Source: Isochrysis galbana (lineage: Eukaryota; Haptophyta; Isochrysidales; Isochrysidaceae). Taken from it: DNA of 64,000 nt. Location: assembly GCA_018136815.1 (NCBI GenBank), contig CM030942.1:1635171-1699170 (forward strand), in the 5' to 3' direction. A program made the translations under genes and the position numbers. Below the pieces are notes generated by a model. The model was not told the origin of the DNA. It was given only the letters and a program-made list of their open reading frames with translations, and made no database searches. Below, piece after piece: positions 31,801-42,626 of this stretch. How positions within the stretch are numbered: position 1 is the stretch's first letter; each line of letters starts with the position of its first letter.

Positions 31801-34470
31801 GAGGCTGGCGCCCGTCGTCGCCGACACCTGGCGAGAGAGGAAAACCTGGAACAAGCACATAGACCACTCGTTATGTGCTCTCACCTCGGGTTCCGGCGCG
31901 GCGCCGGGGGCGAGGAAGAGTTGGTGGGAAGACGCCGCCATGAAGGATGCTAGGTATCGGGTATCGGAGCGCTACGGCGTGGCGCCGGTTGCCGTCCGGC
32001 GCCAGGGGGTCGCCGAGCTCAGCGGCGGCCGCGCGTTCGATCTCCGCGAAGGTAAGCGTGTGCTGGGTGCTCGTGGGAGGCGGAGCGGGTCGTCCACCGC
32101 GTCCTGCGGATGGCGGTGGGGCACCGTCATGGGGTCGGCGCTTCCGAGCCGCGAACGACCGCGACGTCCTCGATGCCTGGTGTACCTTTCGCCTTTAGCG
32201 GCCAGGCGGCGCTCCGTTGCGCGCAGGGGCGACGCGTCCCGCAGGTTGCCTGGCGGGCAGAGGAGGGCCTCGACGAAGCGCGCGCCAGCTCGTGCTCCGC
32301 CATGTGCTCCTCGTTGGCCGGTAGATGCCCCACCGCCCGGAGAAGGGCGAGGAGGTGGGGGAGGGCCGCTAGGCTCACCTGCGGCGCGACCCCGAGCGGC
32401 GGGTCTGTGCGTGCGCCGGCCGGCACCAACGCGCGCTCGGGCTGCGGCGCCGGCCGCGGGTGCGCCGCCAGGAACTCGTGGAGTTTGGCCGCCTCGAATC
32501 CCTCTCCTGGCACGTCTCGTCCGCCTGGGAAAACCACGCGCTTGAAGGTGACGGCGCTCGCCCGCGGGTGTCGCATCAGGTCGTTTGGGTGTCATCTCGT
32601 CGAGCCATCGGCCCCTGGCCGTCTGTCGTCTGTCGTTCTTCGTTCGTCGCTCTCGTTCTCGTTCTCGTTCCGGTTCTCGTCCCTCGTTCTCAACACTACC
32701 TCAATACCAAACCTCTCCACTCCCTCAGCCTCAGCCTATCACTCCCGACCCGCCCAGCCACGTCCGTTCCGTCGTCGCGCTCGCCCTCGCCCAAGTCCGT
32801 CCTCCCGCCTTCCTCTGCTGAGGAGGTGGTCCAGCCCGTCATTCCATCACTCCCGGCCACCTTCGCCGCGCCTTCCGCCGATCGTTTCCCTTCCGAATCG
32901 TCGCATATCGAGCCAGTGGTCATGCTCGATCCGTCAGCGGGTCGAACTGAACACCAGCACACGCGCGCCCAGGCGAGGCCGGCCGTCGAGCTGTCGCAGG
33001 TCGCAGGTTGGCCCCGGCTAGAGTTTCGATCCAAACCCAAACCCACCCAAATTTCGATTCGAAATTTCGATCACTTTTCAGCAAATTTCGAGCCTCATTG
33101 GCCCAAATTTCGATAAATTTCGATTCGAAAGTTGTGCTTGTGCTTCGCCGAGCGTGCGTGCACACGGCACACGCCCGACGCGCTGCATGGCTGCATCGCC
33201 TACGAGGGGTGATGGAGGGACGAGGGTGCACATTAATAGTTCATTGTCATTGTCATTGTTTGTCGTCACTGTTCACTTATTTATTGTTCACATTCACACA
33301 TTATTTCTCTCTGTGGTCAACCCACATCAGCCCATCAGCCCACTCAACACAAGAGCACACCGCACACTTGCACGATCTCAGCCCACGGTCCATTTGTTGT
33401 AGCGACTCATTCATCAAGGCCACTTGCCACTTGCAGGTGGTCTGATGTCTGACAACACACCAGACTGTTGCTCCCCATCTCCCCATACATCACACGCAAG
33501 AGAGAGGACACACCCCATTCGTCCCCTCACAGTCCTCGGCGTCGCTTCCGTCGTCGCTGGTCGTTGGAGTTCTTCTCGTTCTCAGATGACGCATGCAGCT
33601 CCAGTACATCTTGAGGGCGCGGGGAGGGTGGGAGTAGGAGCTGACCGGAGCTGCCATCGCCATCGCCCCCCTCGTCCTCACTCATCTTCCACCACCTGCC
33701 GTGTCCGCTTCTTGGCTGCCGACCGGCCTGCGGGCGCCATCGCGCCCCACTCCCACCAGCACCCCACGCGCGCCGCGGCGCGCGCCGCGGCCCCAAATTT
33801 CGATTTATTTCGTTCAAAAATGTTGGTTTCTATGTGGCCCCCAAACTTAGAATCGAGTTTCTCGAAACTCTGGCCGGGGCCAAGTCGCAGGCTGCCGACG
33901 AATGCTGGCAGCCAGCCGTGCAGGGACGCCGCCAAGGCTGTCGTCTCGTGCCGTCTCGCGTTCTGGGCCCCTAGGGGGACCAAGCCGTAGGTAGCCCCCA
34001 GGGCAAGGGCCCTTGGCGAGAGCCCAGCGGGCGTGATCTTCGTCGCCCACGAGGAGGAGCGAGCCCGTGAGATCCGGCGGGCCGCCCGCCAAGAGGCCGG
34101 CCCGGGCCTCGGCCAGCCCGTCGTGTGCATCTTCCGGAAGGGAAGCGGCATCTTCTGCCGTCGTGGTTGCCGTGTCGCCCACCGGCGCGGGGGCGGCGGG
34201 GCGGCCCGTCGGCCCTGCTAACGAGCTCCGGCGAGTCGGGAAGGGCGCCGGCGTCGGTGGGAGGCTGCTGGTGGGGGGTGGACTGCTTGAGCGCTGGTGT
34301 GTGTGTGTGTGTGTTAGCGTGGGGCTAGTAGCGCGCGACGGCGAGGGAAAGAGGGAAAAGGGCGGCGCCCCGAGAGGGCTACGCCCCTTTCTTTTCTCCG
34401 GTCTTCGCGCGCCTGCTGCTCCGTTGGCGTTCACCTGCGCAAACTAAAGCTCTCTGTCTAATTTCTAGGA
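31801..34470. other. GC-rich stretch with repeats, no recognised gene
   Basis: Long overlapping open frames on both strands reflect high GC. None carries a known motif. Between about 33050 and 33135, and again at 33792-33812, AAATTTCGA-type motifs recur (AATTTCGATTCGAAATTTCG is partly palindromic). The block at 34330-34450 (CGCCCC...TCTTTTCTCC...GCTGCTCCGTTG) is related to 39930-40050. It is probably transposon-derived filler. Confidence 0.4.
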
Positions 34471-34539
34471 GAAAAAATTGAAGGCCGGAGGATCGATCGA
34501 TCCGCTCGCTCGTGTGCCCTGCCCTCCCCACGGCTGCAG

Positions 34540-35154
34540 ATGTCTCCCATACCCCTGTGGCTCGCCATTGCTGCGGCACTGCACTCGTCTGGGCGTCGTT
34601 CTAGCCTCCTTGCCGCGAACAAGTTGTACCCTGACGTGGTCCCAGCATTCCCCGAGGAAGATAAGCAGCTGATCAGGCGTGTCATTGACCTAGAGAATGA
34701 GCTGAAGTCGACCCGCGCCCAGCTTGAGCGAGCAATGGCTCGCCCCCCGTCCATGTCACGTCTGTCGAAAGAGAAAATAGAACTGGAAGCAAGGCGCCCC
34801 GGAGAGCGTGCGGCCGAGACGCCCTTGAGTTCAGCCCTCACATCTTGGCCGGCCACTCTCAACCTTCTTTTATGGCTCTCGCTTGGAATCCTTGGTTCAG
34901 TATGTCAATACCGCGGTGCTGACCTGCCCACATGGTTGTACCTGCCATTCGCATTGGCAGGAGCATCCATATCCCTACTCTATTTGGGTCGAGAGCTCCA
35001 AAACTACGTGCGCCAAATCCTGGGCATGGAGAAGCCTTTTCCACGCAAAATTAGATGTTATCATTGTAGAGATGTCTTCGATATCACTCGGGGGGCAAAG
35101 ATAGCCCCATGTCCTTATTGCCAGACGCTCAACGACGTGGCATCGGCATATTGA
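34540..35154 (+). CDS. Two-pass membrane protein with C-terminal zinc ribbon (unknown function)
   Basis: 204 codons from ATG at 34540 to TGA at 35152-35154. A short hydrophobic N-terminus (SPIPLWLAIAAALHSSG) is followed by a Glu-rich coiled-coil stretch (about residues 45-75). Two membrane helices come next (NLLLWLSLGILGSVC and WLYLPFALAGASISLLYLG, about residues 105-150). The tail has a Cys4 ribbon, CYHC...CPYC (about residues 173-195). I do not recognise the family. The ribbon probably faces the cytosol or nucleus and may bind protein or nucleic acid. It is a real gene by composition: codon-like periodicity and conserved-looking Cys spacing in an otherwise repetitive area. An upstream exon cannot be excluded. 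Confidence 0.6.
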   Translation: MSPIPLWLAIAAALHSSGRRSSLLAANKLYPDVVPAFPEEDKQLIRRVIDLENELKSTRAQLERAMARPPSMSRLSKEKIELEARRPGERAAETPLSSALTSWPATLNLLLWLSLGILGSVCQYRGADLPTWLYLPFALAGASISLLYLGRELQNYVRQILGMEKPFPRKIRCYHCRDVFDITRGAKIAPCPYCQTLNDVASAY

Positions 35155-35159
35155 TAGTT

Positions 35160-36290
35160 GTGGTGAAATATCGGTGTGCTGGACGGCATCTTGGACTCAA
35201 TCCAGATGGTTTGATAGATTTTACATACACGCCTAGACATCCCCTTCTTGAGGTCGATGCAATTTTTTGTAGCTATAGGAGTACCATTCTTTTCCTGTAT
35301 TCTGTGAGGGTTCGGGACCCCTCTCCCTCCATTGCTTACATTTGCTTGTGTTGCGGGCATGCAAACATAAACGAGTGCACTAACTCCAGAGGACACGACT
35401 AGGCATGCGCGAGAGCTTTCCGTTTCCGTTTGCCGTTTTGTTGTGTATGCTGATCTTGCTTGCTACAAGACATGTGGCTTTTGATGCCGTGACATCAAAG
35501 GTGCTCGGGTACCTCCCGGAGACGGGGAAATGGCGCCGCTAATGCCCCCCTAGATACCCCCGTCGCGAGCTACCCCGAGTTACCCTCTCGCAAGAGAGTA
35601 ATCTAAATTTATTATACCTTGAAAGGAAAAAGTTTTGAATGAAGAACACAAACGGATCAACAAATCCGAGCGACATCAGACACATGTAATTGTTTTCGTA
35701 GCATCAGTGGCAGCATGCAGCAGCAGCATCACGCTCGCATAGGTGTACGGGCAAGTGCGCTGCGGGGTGTCGGGTTTGTACCAGGCTAGAGATAGAGAGA
35801 GGCTAGTGGTAGTAGCGGTATTATGTATTATCTCTCTCAGCAACTCGCAGTTGGATGATAAGTATTTTGCTGGGTACCGCTTGGGCTAGGAAGCCCAAGC
35901 CCAAGGGCAATTCACTCTCATCCGCACGACTACAGACTACAATAAACGTCCACCCCCCACCCGCGGTAGTGCCGGGGGCTTGCCGCAAAGGGGGGCTTAA
36001 TTAACCCTACTACACGAGACCAAAAGCGTTCAATTATCCCCATCCCTGCTGACACCTTTCGTTGTCACCTGGAGGTTACTTGACTCAACTGGACACTTCA
36101 CATATTGAAACCCACACGTGGTCTGACTCGATTCACTCGACTTGGGGGCAGGGTCGATATCTCGTTGGAATTCACGATCCACGTCTCACACCAAAGAGCA
36201 TTGATGAGTTACACCAAAGAGCACCGACCGTGTAAAAGCAGACAACAAGTTTCGTCACACGTCTATATGGAGGAGACGAGGGAAGGGTGA
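35160..36290. other. Intergenic stretch without a recognised gene
   Basis: AT-richer, mixed sequence downstream of the zinc-ribbon gene. No motif-bearing frame, inverted-repeat pair or retroelement end was identified. Confidence 0.4.
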
Positions 36291-36291
36291 G

Positions 36292-36600
36292 CAGTTGCCC
36301 TGCAGTTGAGCAGTAGCCCTGCAGTTGAGCAGTTGCCCTGCAGTTGAGCAGTTGCCCTGTAGTTGAGCAGTTGCCTTGCAGTTGAGCAGTTGCCGTGTAG
36401 TTGAGCAGTTGCCCTGCAGTTGAGCAGTTGCCCTGCAGTTGAGCTGTTGCCCTGCAGTTGAGCAGTTCTCCGCCGCCCTGCATTGCCTACCAGCCCCCCT
36501 CTCCCTTCAGAGCCCCCCTCTCCCTTCAGAGCCCTCCTCTCCCTTCAGAGCCCTCCTCTCCCTTCAGAGCCCTCCTCTCCCTTCAGAGCCCTCCTCTCCC
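36292..36600. repeat. Two adjacent minisatellites
   Basis: 36292-36467 is about ten copies of an 18-base unit (GAGCAGTTGCCCTGCAGTT with small changes). 36498-36600 is six copies of CTCTCCCTTCAGAGCCCTC-type units. Both stop just before the ATG of the ankyrin gene at 36622. Confidence 0.9.
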
Positions 36601-36621
36601 CTCCCCGCGTACCAGAATCGC

Positions 36622-37194
36622 GATGGCCTCCTCTTCTGTGAAGCGTCCTATGGAACCAGACGAAGAGACCCGTCAAGTGTCACCTCACCTGTCTGGACGT
36701 CGCAACGGGAAGCTTCTGTGGGAGTATTGCACTACGAATCAATTCCCACCTATAGATAGAGGACTTGGGTGAGGACATCGACTTCATGTATGTAGATGAT
36801 TACCATCAGACCACTTCACTGATGGAGGCATCCTCTCGCGGGCATTTCTGGTGCGTGAAGAACTAACACCTTGGAGTTGTTCAAGGATGGACAGAAGATT
36901 TCATCTGCATTGGTAACATTTGTCAACCAGGTTGGAGCTTCCCAAAAGCAGACCGCCCTCATCATGGCTGCCAAGCGAGGGCATGCTCATATTGTGGTTG
37001 AACTCCTCATTGCTGGTGCCATGATTGAGGCTATGGATGATGATGGATACACTCCTCTACTTCATGCCTGTAAAATGAATCACATAGAAGTGGCCGAAGT
37101 GCTCCTTGCGAATGGTGCTCACATCAGCAACAACATTCTTCAAATGACCAACGATGACACAATGATCGATCTACTGACGCGTGCGGGGGCTTGA
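36622..37194 (+). CDS. Ankyrin-repeat protein, multi-exon
   Basis: The last exon (from about GTTGGAGCTTCCCAAAAG after ACCAG, near 36931, to TGA at 37192-37194) encodes two clear ankyrin repeats: QTALIMAAKRGHAHIVVELL with IAGAMIEAMDDDG, then YTPLLHACKMNHIEVAEVLL with ANGAHI. An upstream piece near 36810-36852 reads TTSLMEASSRGHF between AG and GT, matching the start of another repeat. A plausible first exon starts at ATG 36622 (MASSSVKRPMEPDEE) and ends around GACTTGG|GTGAGG. Ankyrin repeats mediate protein binding; no enzymatic domain is attached. The last exon is firm, the upstream exon chain is inferred. Confidence 0.6.
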
Positions 37195-37199
37195 GAGGA

Positions 37200-37965
37200 C
37201 CTCCCCAAACTTGGGTACCACCAAGTGTTTCCCTCTACCGGAGAGGATGGCCGAGTCCATTGAACCATGTTGTGCACTCTCCTCCTTTTCCCCTTGAAAT
37301 CCAGCCAGAAAGCATTTGCACGCTAGTTCATCACGATCAGTGTCCGTGTCATGGCACCAAGGCCAAAGTGCTGCGGGTGGCTGGAGGGAAAGTGCGCTTT
37401 TAGAGTGGTTTTGTGTCCGCGTAGCGTTTTCGCACATAACGTTATTTGCTTGAAGGGGAGAGATGCATAGTCCACGGTGTTATAAGGTACAAAAATGACT
37501 GTCATTGTAATAGGTACACCATGACGTATTACACGAAGCTTCCGTGGCTCGCTGTGGGACCTCGTCACTGACTACGACAACGCACACCCACTGACAACCG
37601 CTACAAGTTCACAGATATCAAAGCGGGCCCGATTACAGCCTTCTCCCGCCTTCACCGGGACCTCGCGCGCGCACGGTCTCACGGACATGCATCGCACTGG
37701 TCCCGAAGTCGCCCCTATTGTTTATAACGATAGTTGGGGCTTAAGGCTCAAAGGGCGCGCGCGATGGTCTGAGCTTAGTACCATTCTCACCAACTCCGAC
37801 CCCAGACGGGCGGATAGAGACAGCACTAAATATGTGTGCAAGAAGCAAGGAAGACGGCGTACCGAATGTTGGAAGGAAAGAAATTCAGGCCCCCAGACTG
37901 TTGTCCTCAATTCACGACGCGGATGGAATATATTCACTACATAGTGATAAACTTCGGCGCATAAC
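37200..37965. other. Intergenic between ankyrin and SET/MYND genes
   Basis: The two genes converge (+ and -). Apart from their probable 3' UTRs nothing was recognised here. Confidence 0.4.
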
Positions 37966-37969
37966 CATC

Positions 37970-39445
37970 CTATTCCACGTCGGTGTGCTTGCGCTTGGCG
38001 AAGCGGCCGAATCGCATGGGAGCAACTTGCTCTGCTCGGCCAGTCGATCTCGCATGATCCATGTCTTCATCCTCCACTTCTTCGGCGTCTTCGGCGTCGT
38101 CCTGATCACTGTCCTCCATCATCATTTCCTCAACTCGATCAGTGAATTCTGACTCTGATCGAACGTGGCCACATCGGTTGCAAGTGTACATTTGCATGCA
38201 TGTTTCTCGTCCGTTGCCACCTTGGGTAATGTTGGAGTCATCTACGGTGGTGGTGTTGGGCTTAGGAGCAAATGTCCCAGAGCAGTGGGGGCAGCAGTAC
38301 TTGATAACGAAAAGGTTGACGTATGTCATGTCGATGCTCTGGTTTTCGTCCTCCTCGCTCGCCTGAGCCTGAGTTTGCTGCCCAACCCCGATCCCCTCTG
38401 CTTCCCGTTCTACCACGCAGCGTGCACAAGAGCACGAGAAGCCATACTCCTCGCGCAGCCGATCACTGCGTGGTGCCACCGTAATGTCCAATGGCGTGTA
38501 CGATATCGAGACTTCCGTCCCGCACTCCAAAGGTTGAATGGCGACGTAGCGCGTCGCAAGCGAGAAGGGCGGTCGTGCAATCCGCGATGGCGTCTCAATT
38601 GCAGCCGTGCGGAGTCGACCTACAGCTGAATCAAGGTTAAGCCACGCCGGAAGATTTATCGACGCAGCAACAGATTTGGGCGGTGCTTCCGTGTCAAGAT
38701 CATCAAAACGGGCAGCGGTCGGCATGCATGCGTGATTTGCCATTGCTAGTACGGGATAAAAGGCATAGGCCCGTTCTTGGTGTTCCCTATCGCAGCTACC
38801 CCCTAGAGATGCTAGGTTGAAGCCATTCGCTTTGTCACGCGCGCATACCCCACGCACGAAATCAAGGTCAATCGGCGAGAGGTCGCCTTCTTTGGGGCAC
38901 ATTTCGAGAACGTTCTTGCAACGCTGCTCCTCATCTGCCGTGAGTCCTGCAAGATCTGCATGCATAAGCCACACATCATCAAATGACTTTGAATCGCTTA
39001 CGCGCAGCTCAGCCGTCCCCACCACACAGGCAAGTAAAGTGGCCTCTTCATACAACTCCTCAGTGGCTTCACTCGCGCCTGACGCTGCGACATTATTATA
39101 CCCTGGGATCTTCTCCTGGAGCTTTGTCTGGGATGAGAGCATTGACGAGCAGCAGATGCGGTGGCGTGCAACGTCCTCCAGGCGGCACTCCTCAGAGCAC
39201 CATCCACAGCCACCGCACGTGGCACAGTTCGTCTCAATTCGCTCTGCCAGGCAGCGGGCACAGCAGTCGTGCCGCCGCCGCGCGTCGAGCCACCAGACAG
39301 AGGGAGCTTCAGAGATCACGACGTGGCCGGCAGGGATCGGCCTCGCCGCAAGCAGCAGGCGGCCTTGCGCTTCGGTGTGCGCCGCGTGCACGTTGGGCAA
39401 GCCAGCGAGTGCCGCGGGTGCTCGAGTTGCCGCCGCTCTGCTCAT
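37970..39445 (-). CDS. SET-domain protein with MYND-like zinc cluster (SMYD-like)
   Basis: A single exon of 491 codons from ATG at 39445 (MSRAAATRAPAALAGLPNVH) to a stop at 37970. A split SET domain opens with GRLLLAARPIPAGHVVISEA. The insert holds a MYND-like Cys/His cluster (CCARCLAERIETNCATC, then CSEECRLEDVARHRICC). The SET core follows: AMANHACMPTAARFDD (the NHxCxPN motif), YVAIQPLECGTEVSISYTPL, and the post-SET cysteines FSCSCARC. A second zinc pair, CCPHC...CNRC, is followed by a very acidic tail and a basic end (RFGRFAKRKH). Such proteins are usually protein-lysine methyltransferases, on histone or non-histone targets; the acidic tail suggests nuclear or chromatin contact. The substrate cannot be told. 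Just upstream is a C/T-rich tract (about 39540-39620). Confidence 0.88.
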   Translation of the reverse strand: MSRAAATRAPAALAGLPNVHAAHTEAQGRLLLAARPIPAGHVVISEAPSVWWLDARRRHDCCARCLAERIETNCATCGGCGWCSEECRLEDVARHRICCSSMLSSQTKLQEKIPGYNNVAASGASEATEELYEEATLLACVVGTAELRVSDSKSFDDVWLMHADLAGLTADEEQRCKNVLEMCPKEGDLSPIDLDFVRGVCARDKANGFNLASLGGSCDREHQERAYAFYPVLAMANHACMPTAARFDDLDTEAPPKSVAASINLPAWLNLDSAVGRLRTAAIETPSRIARPPFSLATRYVAIQPLECGTEVSISYTPLDITVAPRSDRLREEYGFSCSCARCVVEREAEGIGVGQQTQAQASEEDENQSIDMTYVNLFVIKYCCPHCSGTFAPKPNTTTVDDSNITQGGNGRETCMQMYTCNRCGHVRSESEFTDRVEEMMMEDSDQDDAEDAEEVEDEDMDHARSTGRAEQVAPMRFGRFAKRKHTDVE

Positions 39446-39723
39446 CGCGCCTCTGCAAATGAGAGGGAGAGAGAGGGAAGGGCCGCTTGAGCAAGTCTTG
39501 CCCGCTTCGACTCGTCGCGCGCTGTGCTCGCTGCCGCTCTCGCGTCCCTCCCTCTCTCTCTCTCTCTCCCCCTCCTCTCCCCCCCCCCCCCCCCCTCTCT
39601 CCTCTCTCTCCTCTCTCATTCTCTACTCCCCAGTCTCACATCACCTTCTTCAGCCTCACTTCTTTCCTTTCTCTCAGCAAAAAACGTGAACTGCTTCCCC
39701 TATTTTTTTCTCACAGCCGTCGT

Positions 39724-40206
39724 GAACGGCTCCGTCTGCTGCTGCTCGCCGCCCTTGCTTCACGTTAGACGTGATTGCCGGACTGCGTATCTTAGACTAA
39801 CCTCTTAATGTGGTGAAGGGGTGTAGGTTGTGCTAAGATAGTATGCCGCTCCACTCCGTGTGGTGGGTGAGCTTTAGCGTTTAGAGAGAGAGAGAGCTTG
39901 GGCGGTGCGGGGCGCGCGCGGCGGCGAAAAGGGAAAAGGGGAACGTTGCCCCTCAGCGGAGGGGAGTTTTGTTTTCCTTTTCTTTCCTGCGGTCAGCGGT
40001 CAGCGGCGCCCCCTCGCTGCTCCGTTGCCGTTCACTAGCGCAAACTAAAGCCCGCTGGTCATTGAACGGCTCCGTCTGCTGCTCGCCGCCCTTGCTTCAC
40101 GTTAGACGTGATTGCCGGACTCTCGGGGTAACTAGAGCCTGAGCGTATCTTAGACTAACCTCTTACTGTGGTGAAGGGGTGTAGGTTGTGCTAAGATAGT
40201 ACGCCG
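39724..40206. repeat. Pair of ~130-bp direct repeats
   Basis: 39724-39850 (GAACGGCTCCGTCTGCTGCT... to GGTTGTGCTAAGATAGTA) is repeated at 40063-40206 with a 20-base insertion (CTCGGGGTAACTAGAGCCTG) and few changes. The spacer contains a piece related to 34330-34450. The arrangement could be LTR-like or a local duplication; no primer site or coding region lies between. Confidence 0.75.
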
Positions 40207-40499
40207 GCGCGTCGGGGGGGCTCGTGTGCTGTTGACTGGTCTCTATTCTCACGAGGCTCGAGCCGCTCGGGCTTGATACCCCCTTCCCCGGTGCGCTCCC
40301 AGTGTGGTAGGGTTAATGCTTATGGCTGGAGGCGACATGAAATCATAATGCTAAACGGAATTAGAAATGGGTCGGTTGAACCCAGCCCGGGACGGTGGTT
40401 TCTAGGCTATCGGCTCGCCTGCGCGACACGTAGGGCAGCTCCCGGGTGCGTTCCACTTCCAACCCGCCTTGCCATTGCTCGATGCGTTCCGGCCAGTGC

Positions 40500-40800
40500 T
40501 CGGGCAGGAGGTGCCCCGGCAGCATCCGGGCCGTTCGTCGCTGCAGCACTCTCGCAAGCTGCACCACTCCCGCAACACTGGGAATGCGTGACGCTAAGCC
40601 TTCGCCTTCTGAAGGAGCCCAGCCGGAGAGCGCCTGACTCACCATTGGTTGCCAAATCTGCGACACCACTGACTTCGGGCGCTCGACTGGCGACCTCTAC
40701 GGCCTCAGCAGCATCCTCGCAGTTTGCCGCTGCAGCACTCCAGCAACCCCGGGAGTGCGCAACGCTACCCCTTCGCCGTCTGAAGGAGCCTAGGCCCGAG
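40500..40800. repeat. Degenerate tandem duplication, ~195-bp period
   Basis: CGCTGCAGCACTC then CGCAACACTGGGAATGCGTG and CTTCGCCTTCTGAAGGAGCC (about 40537-40620) recurs as CGCTGCAGCACTC, GCAACCCCGGGAGTGCGC and CTTCGCCGTCTGAAGGAGCC (about 40727-40792). The repeat-containing frames have no known motif. Confidence 0.6.
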
Positions 40801-41548
40801 ACATGACCATTAATGCAAGCCGGGGCGCTCAGATGACCCGCCCGCCCGCCCCCGGGCTCTGCCGGGGTCTCTGCAGGGCCTGCTGGGACATCTTCACCTG
40901 CGTCTTCACCTGCGTCGGCGTGCGGCATCGGCCAGCGGCTCAGTGCAGCCGCCGATATTCCCAGTTGTAATTATAATTATTTTTTATTTTGGGGCTGTTG
41001 GAGACCCCATGCGTATCAAAGCCGTGCACAGCAACAACTTCTAAAACAAAAAGGTCGATCGCGGATGCGACACCGTCGCGCCCCTTTGTGGCCTGTCTCG
41101 CTCCTGTTTCGCTCCCTGGCGCCTTGGGCCTTGCTCGGTCTTTGGTCCCTCCTTGCTCCTTGTTGTCGTTCCCCCGCGCCTGCTCTCGCTCTCGTCGTAG
41201 GTGTTCGTCGCTGCGGACTTTTCCCCCGCGCGAAGCCTATCCTCTCGCCCCTTTCGGTTTACGCACGTAGATTCCCTCCTTACTTTCTACCTACTCGTTC
41301 GCGGTAACCGCCGTTCGCCGTCGGCTCTTCCGTCGCATCGTCGCTCTCTTGTCGGCTTTCTCTTCCTTGTTTCCTTCCTTCTGTGTCTTCCCCGCCCAAG
41401 TGGGGAAAGATACGTTAGTTTGGAGGAATGTTGGGTGAAAGTCGAGTGTGCGTGTCTCGGATTGTTGTCGGACTAGTCGGATTGGTATCCTGTCGGCCTC
41501 TGTCGCCCTCGTCCCTCGCCGGGGAACGTGACCATACGGATTTTTACA

Positions 41549-41605
41549 CTGTAGAGAGGGGATTATACGTGTAGAAAGGGGATTATACTCTTAGACAGGG
41601 GGCAC
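41549..41605. repeat. Three short direct repeats (TAGAGAGGGGATTATAC type)
   Basis: GTAGAGAGGGGATTATACGT, GTAGAAAGGGGATTATACTC and TTAGACAGGGGGC follow one another with a ~20-base period. The surrounding 40810-42070 holds no recognised gene; a CTAGTACTAG palindrome occurs twice near 41900-41940. Confidence 0.6.
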
Positions 41606-42074
41606 CGCCCACCCAAACTTGCAGCCCACTTCTAGAGAGGGCCCAAACTTCTGAGCACTAGAGAAGGCCACCCAAACTTCAAGAAAAACTTCTAGAAGTA
41701 TTGACCTGAGCCTAGAATTAGGGGACAAATCTTGAATATCCTGTATCCTGTGGGGATGGTATGGAGTTGCCCTCCCATACCTCTCTACAGACGCCAAGGG
41801 GGCGGCCTAAAAAGCATGCGAGGCGGCGGCGCGGCCCGGCGCGCAGCACCTCCGGAGGTGCTTCGCCCTTAAGAGATAAATCACGGTTTGACCACCCTAG
41901 TACTAGTAAGTAAAAAACATTCTTGAAGGTGCTAGTACTAGAAAGTATGTGGGGTACTAATTATATTTACAGTAGCTCAGGATTCACTGAGTAGGAATGA
42001 CGTTTTACAAACCGTGCTTTTGCTGGATAATCATATTCTCATGGTAAAGCAATAGAAAAATTATTCCATGCTCG

Positions 42075-42526
42075 TCAAAGAGCTTTATTCGTGTGATCTG
42101 TGTCATGATCCTCATGTTTGCCCCCTGTAGCAAGACATCTCGCTACAATCTCCTTCATATGATCCATCCCAAGTTTGCGCATCAAACATTTGTTCGCCTC
42201 GGGCACGGCCATGGGATTTGGGTGATTCTTAATGGCCTCCTCCACGGAGAGTTGGCGCAAAATATGGGTCATCGGGAACGGAGAGCGGTTCGTCCAATTC
42301 GACGCGTCCTCAAAATCTTCGCCCCCAAAGCAGAAGCTTGGATGGAAGCCAACGACCTGGAAATCCTCTTCTAGCCCCTCTTTCTCTAACCAGCCTTCTG
42401 CGTCGACAACAAGCCAGGGATAGTATTCCTCCCAGTTGTGGAACACTCGAGGATGTATGAGCAGAGTGGTCTCAATGCTGGACGTCTCCTGCAGCACTTG
42501 AATTTCCGAGGCAAGCTCGGCGGACA
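42075..42526 (-). CDS. DUF1415-family protein, C-terminal part (5' end in gap)
   Basis: About 150 codons on minus, running from the assembly gap to a TGA at 42075-42077. They match the DUF1415 core: ETTLLIHPRVFHNWEEYYPW, EEDFQVVGFHPSFCFGG, ASNWTNRSPFPMTHILRQLS and VEEAIKNHPNP. The family is widespread in bacteria and algae and uncharacterised. Its N-terminus, which normally carries the CPFA-type motif, is hidden by the gap. It faces the kinase gene head to head. Confidence 0.8.
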
Positions 42527-42626
42527 NNNNNNNNNNNNNNNNNNNNNNNNNNNNNNNNNNNNNNNNNNNNNNNNNNNNNNNNNNNNNNNNNNNNNNNNNN
42601 NNNNNNNNNNNNNNNNNNNNNNNNNN
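42527..42626. other. Assembly gap (100 N)
   Basis: Exactly 100 undetermined bases between two divergent genes. Both 5' ends and their shared promoter region should lie here, so the real gap is probably longer than 100 bp. Confidence 1.

Noticed and set aside
33050-33135. AAATTTCGA repeats as a regulatory array
   Set aside because: Irregular spacing and no adjacent gene; left as a sequence curiosity.
31967-34434. Possible gag-like or host gene on the minus strand (several Ala/Pro/Arg-rich frames)
   Set aside because: No recognisable motif, similar openness on both strands, and composition explains the frames.
40407-40928. Ala/Gly-rich frame with internal repeats as a protein
   Set aside because: The repetition is at DNA level (195-bp duplication) with no known domain or splice evidence.
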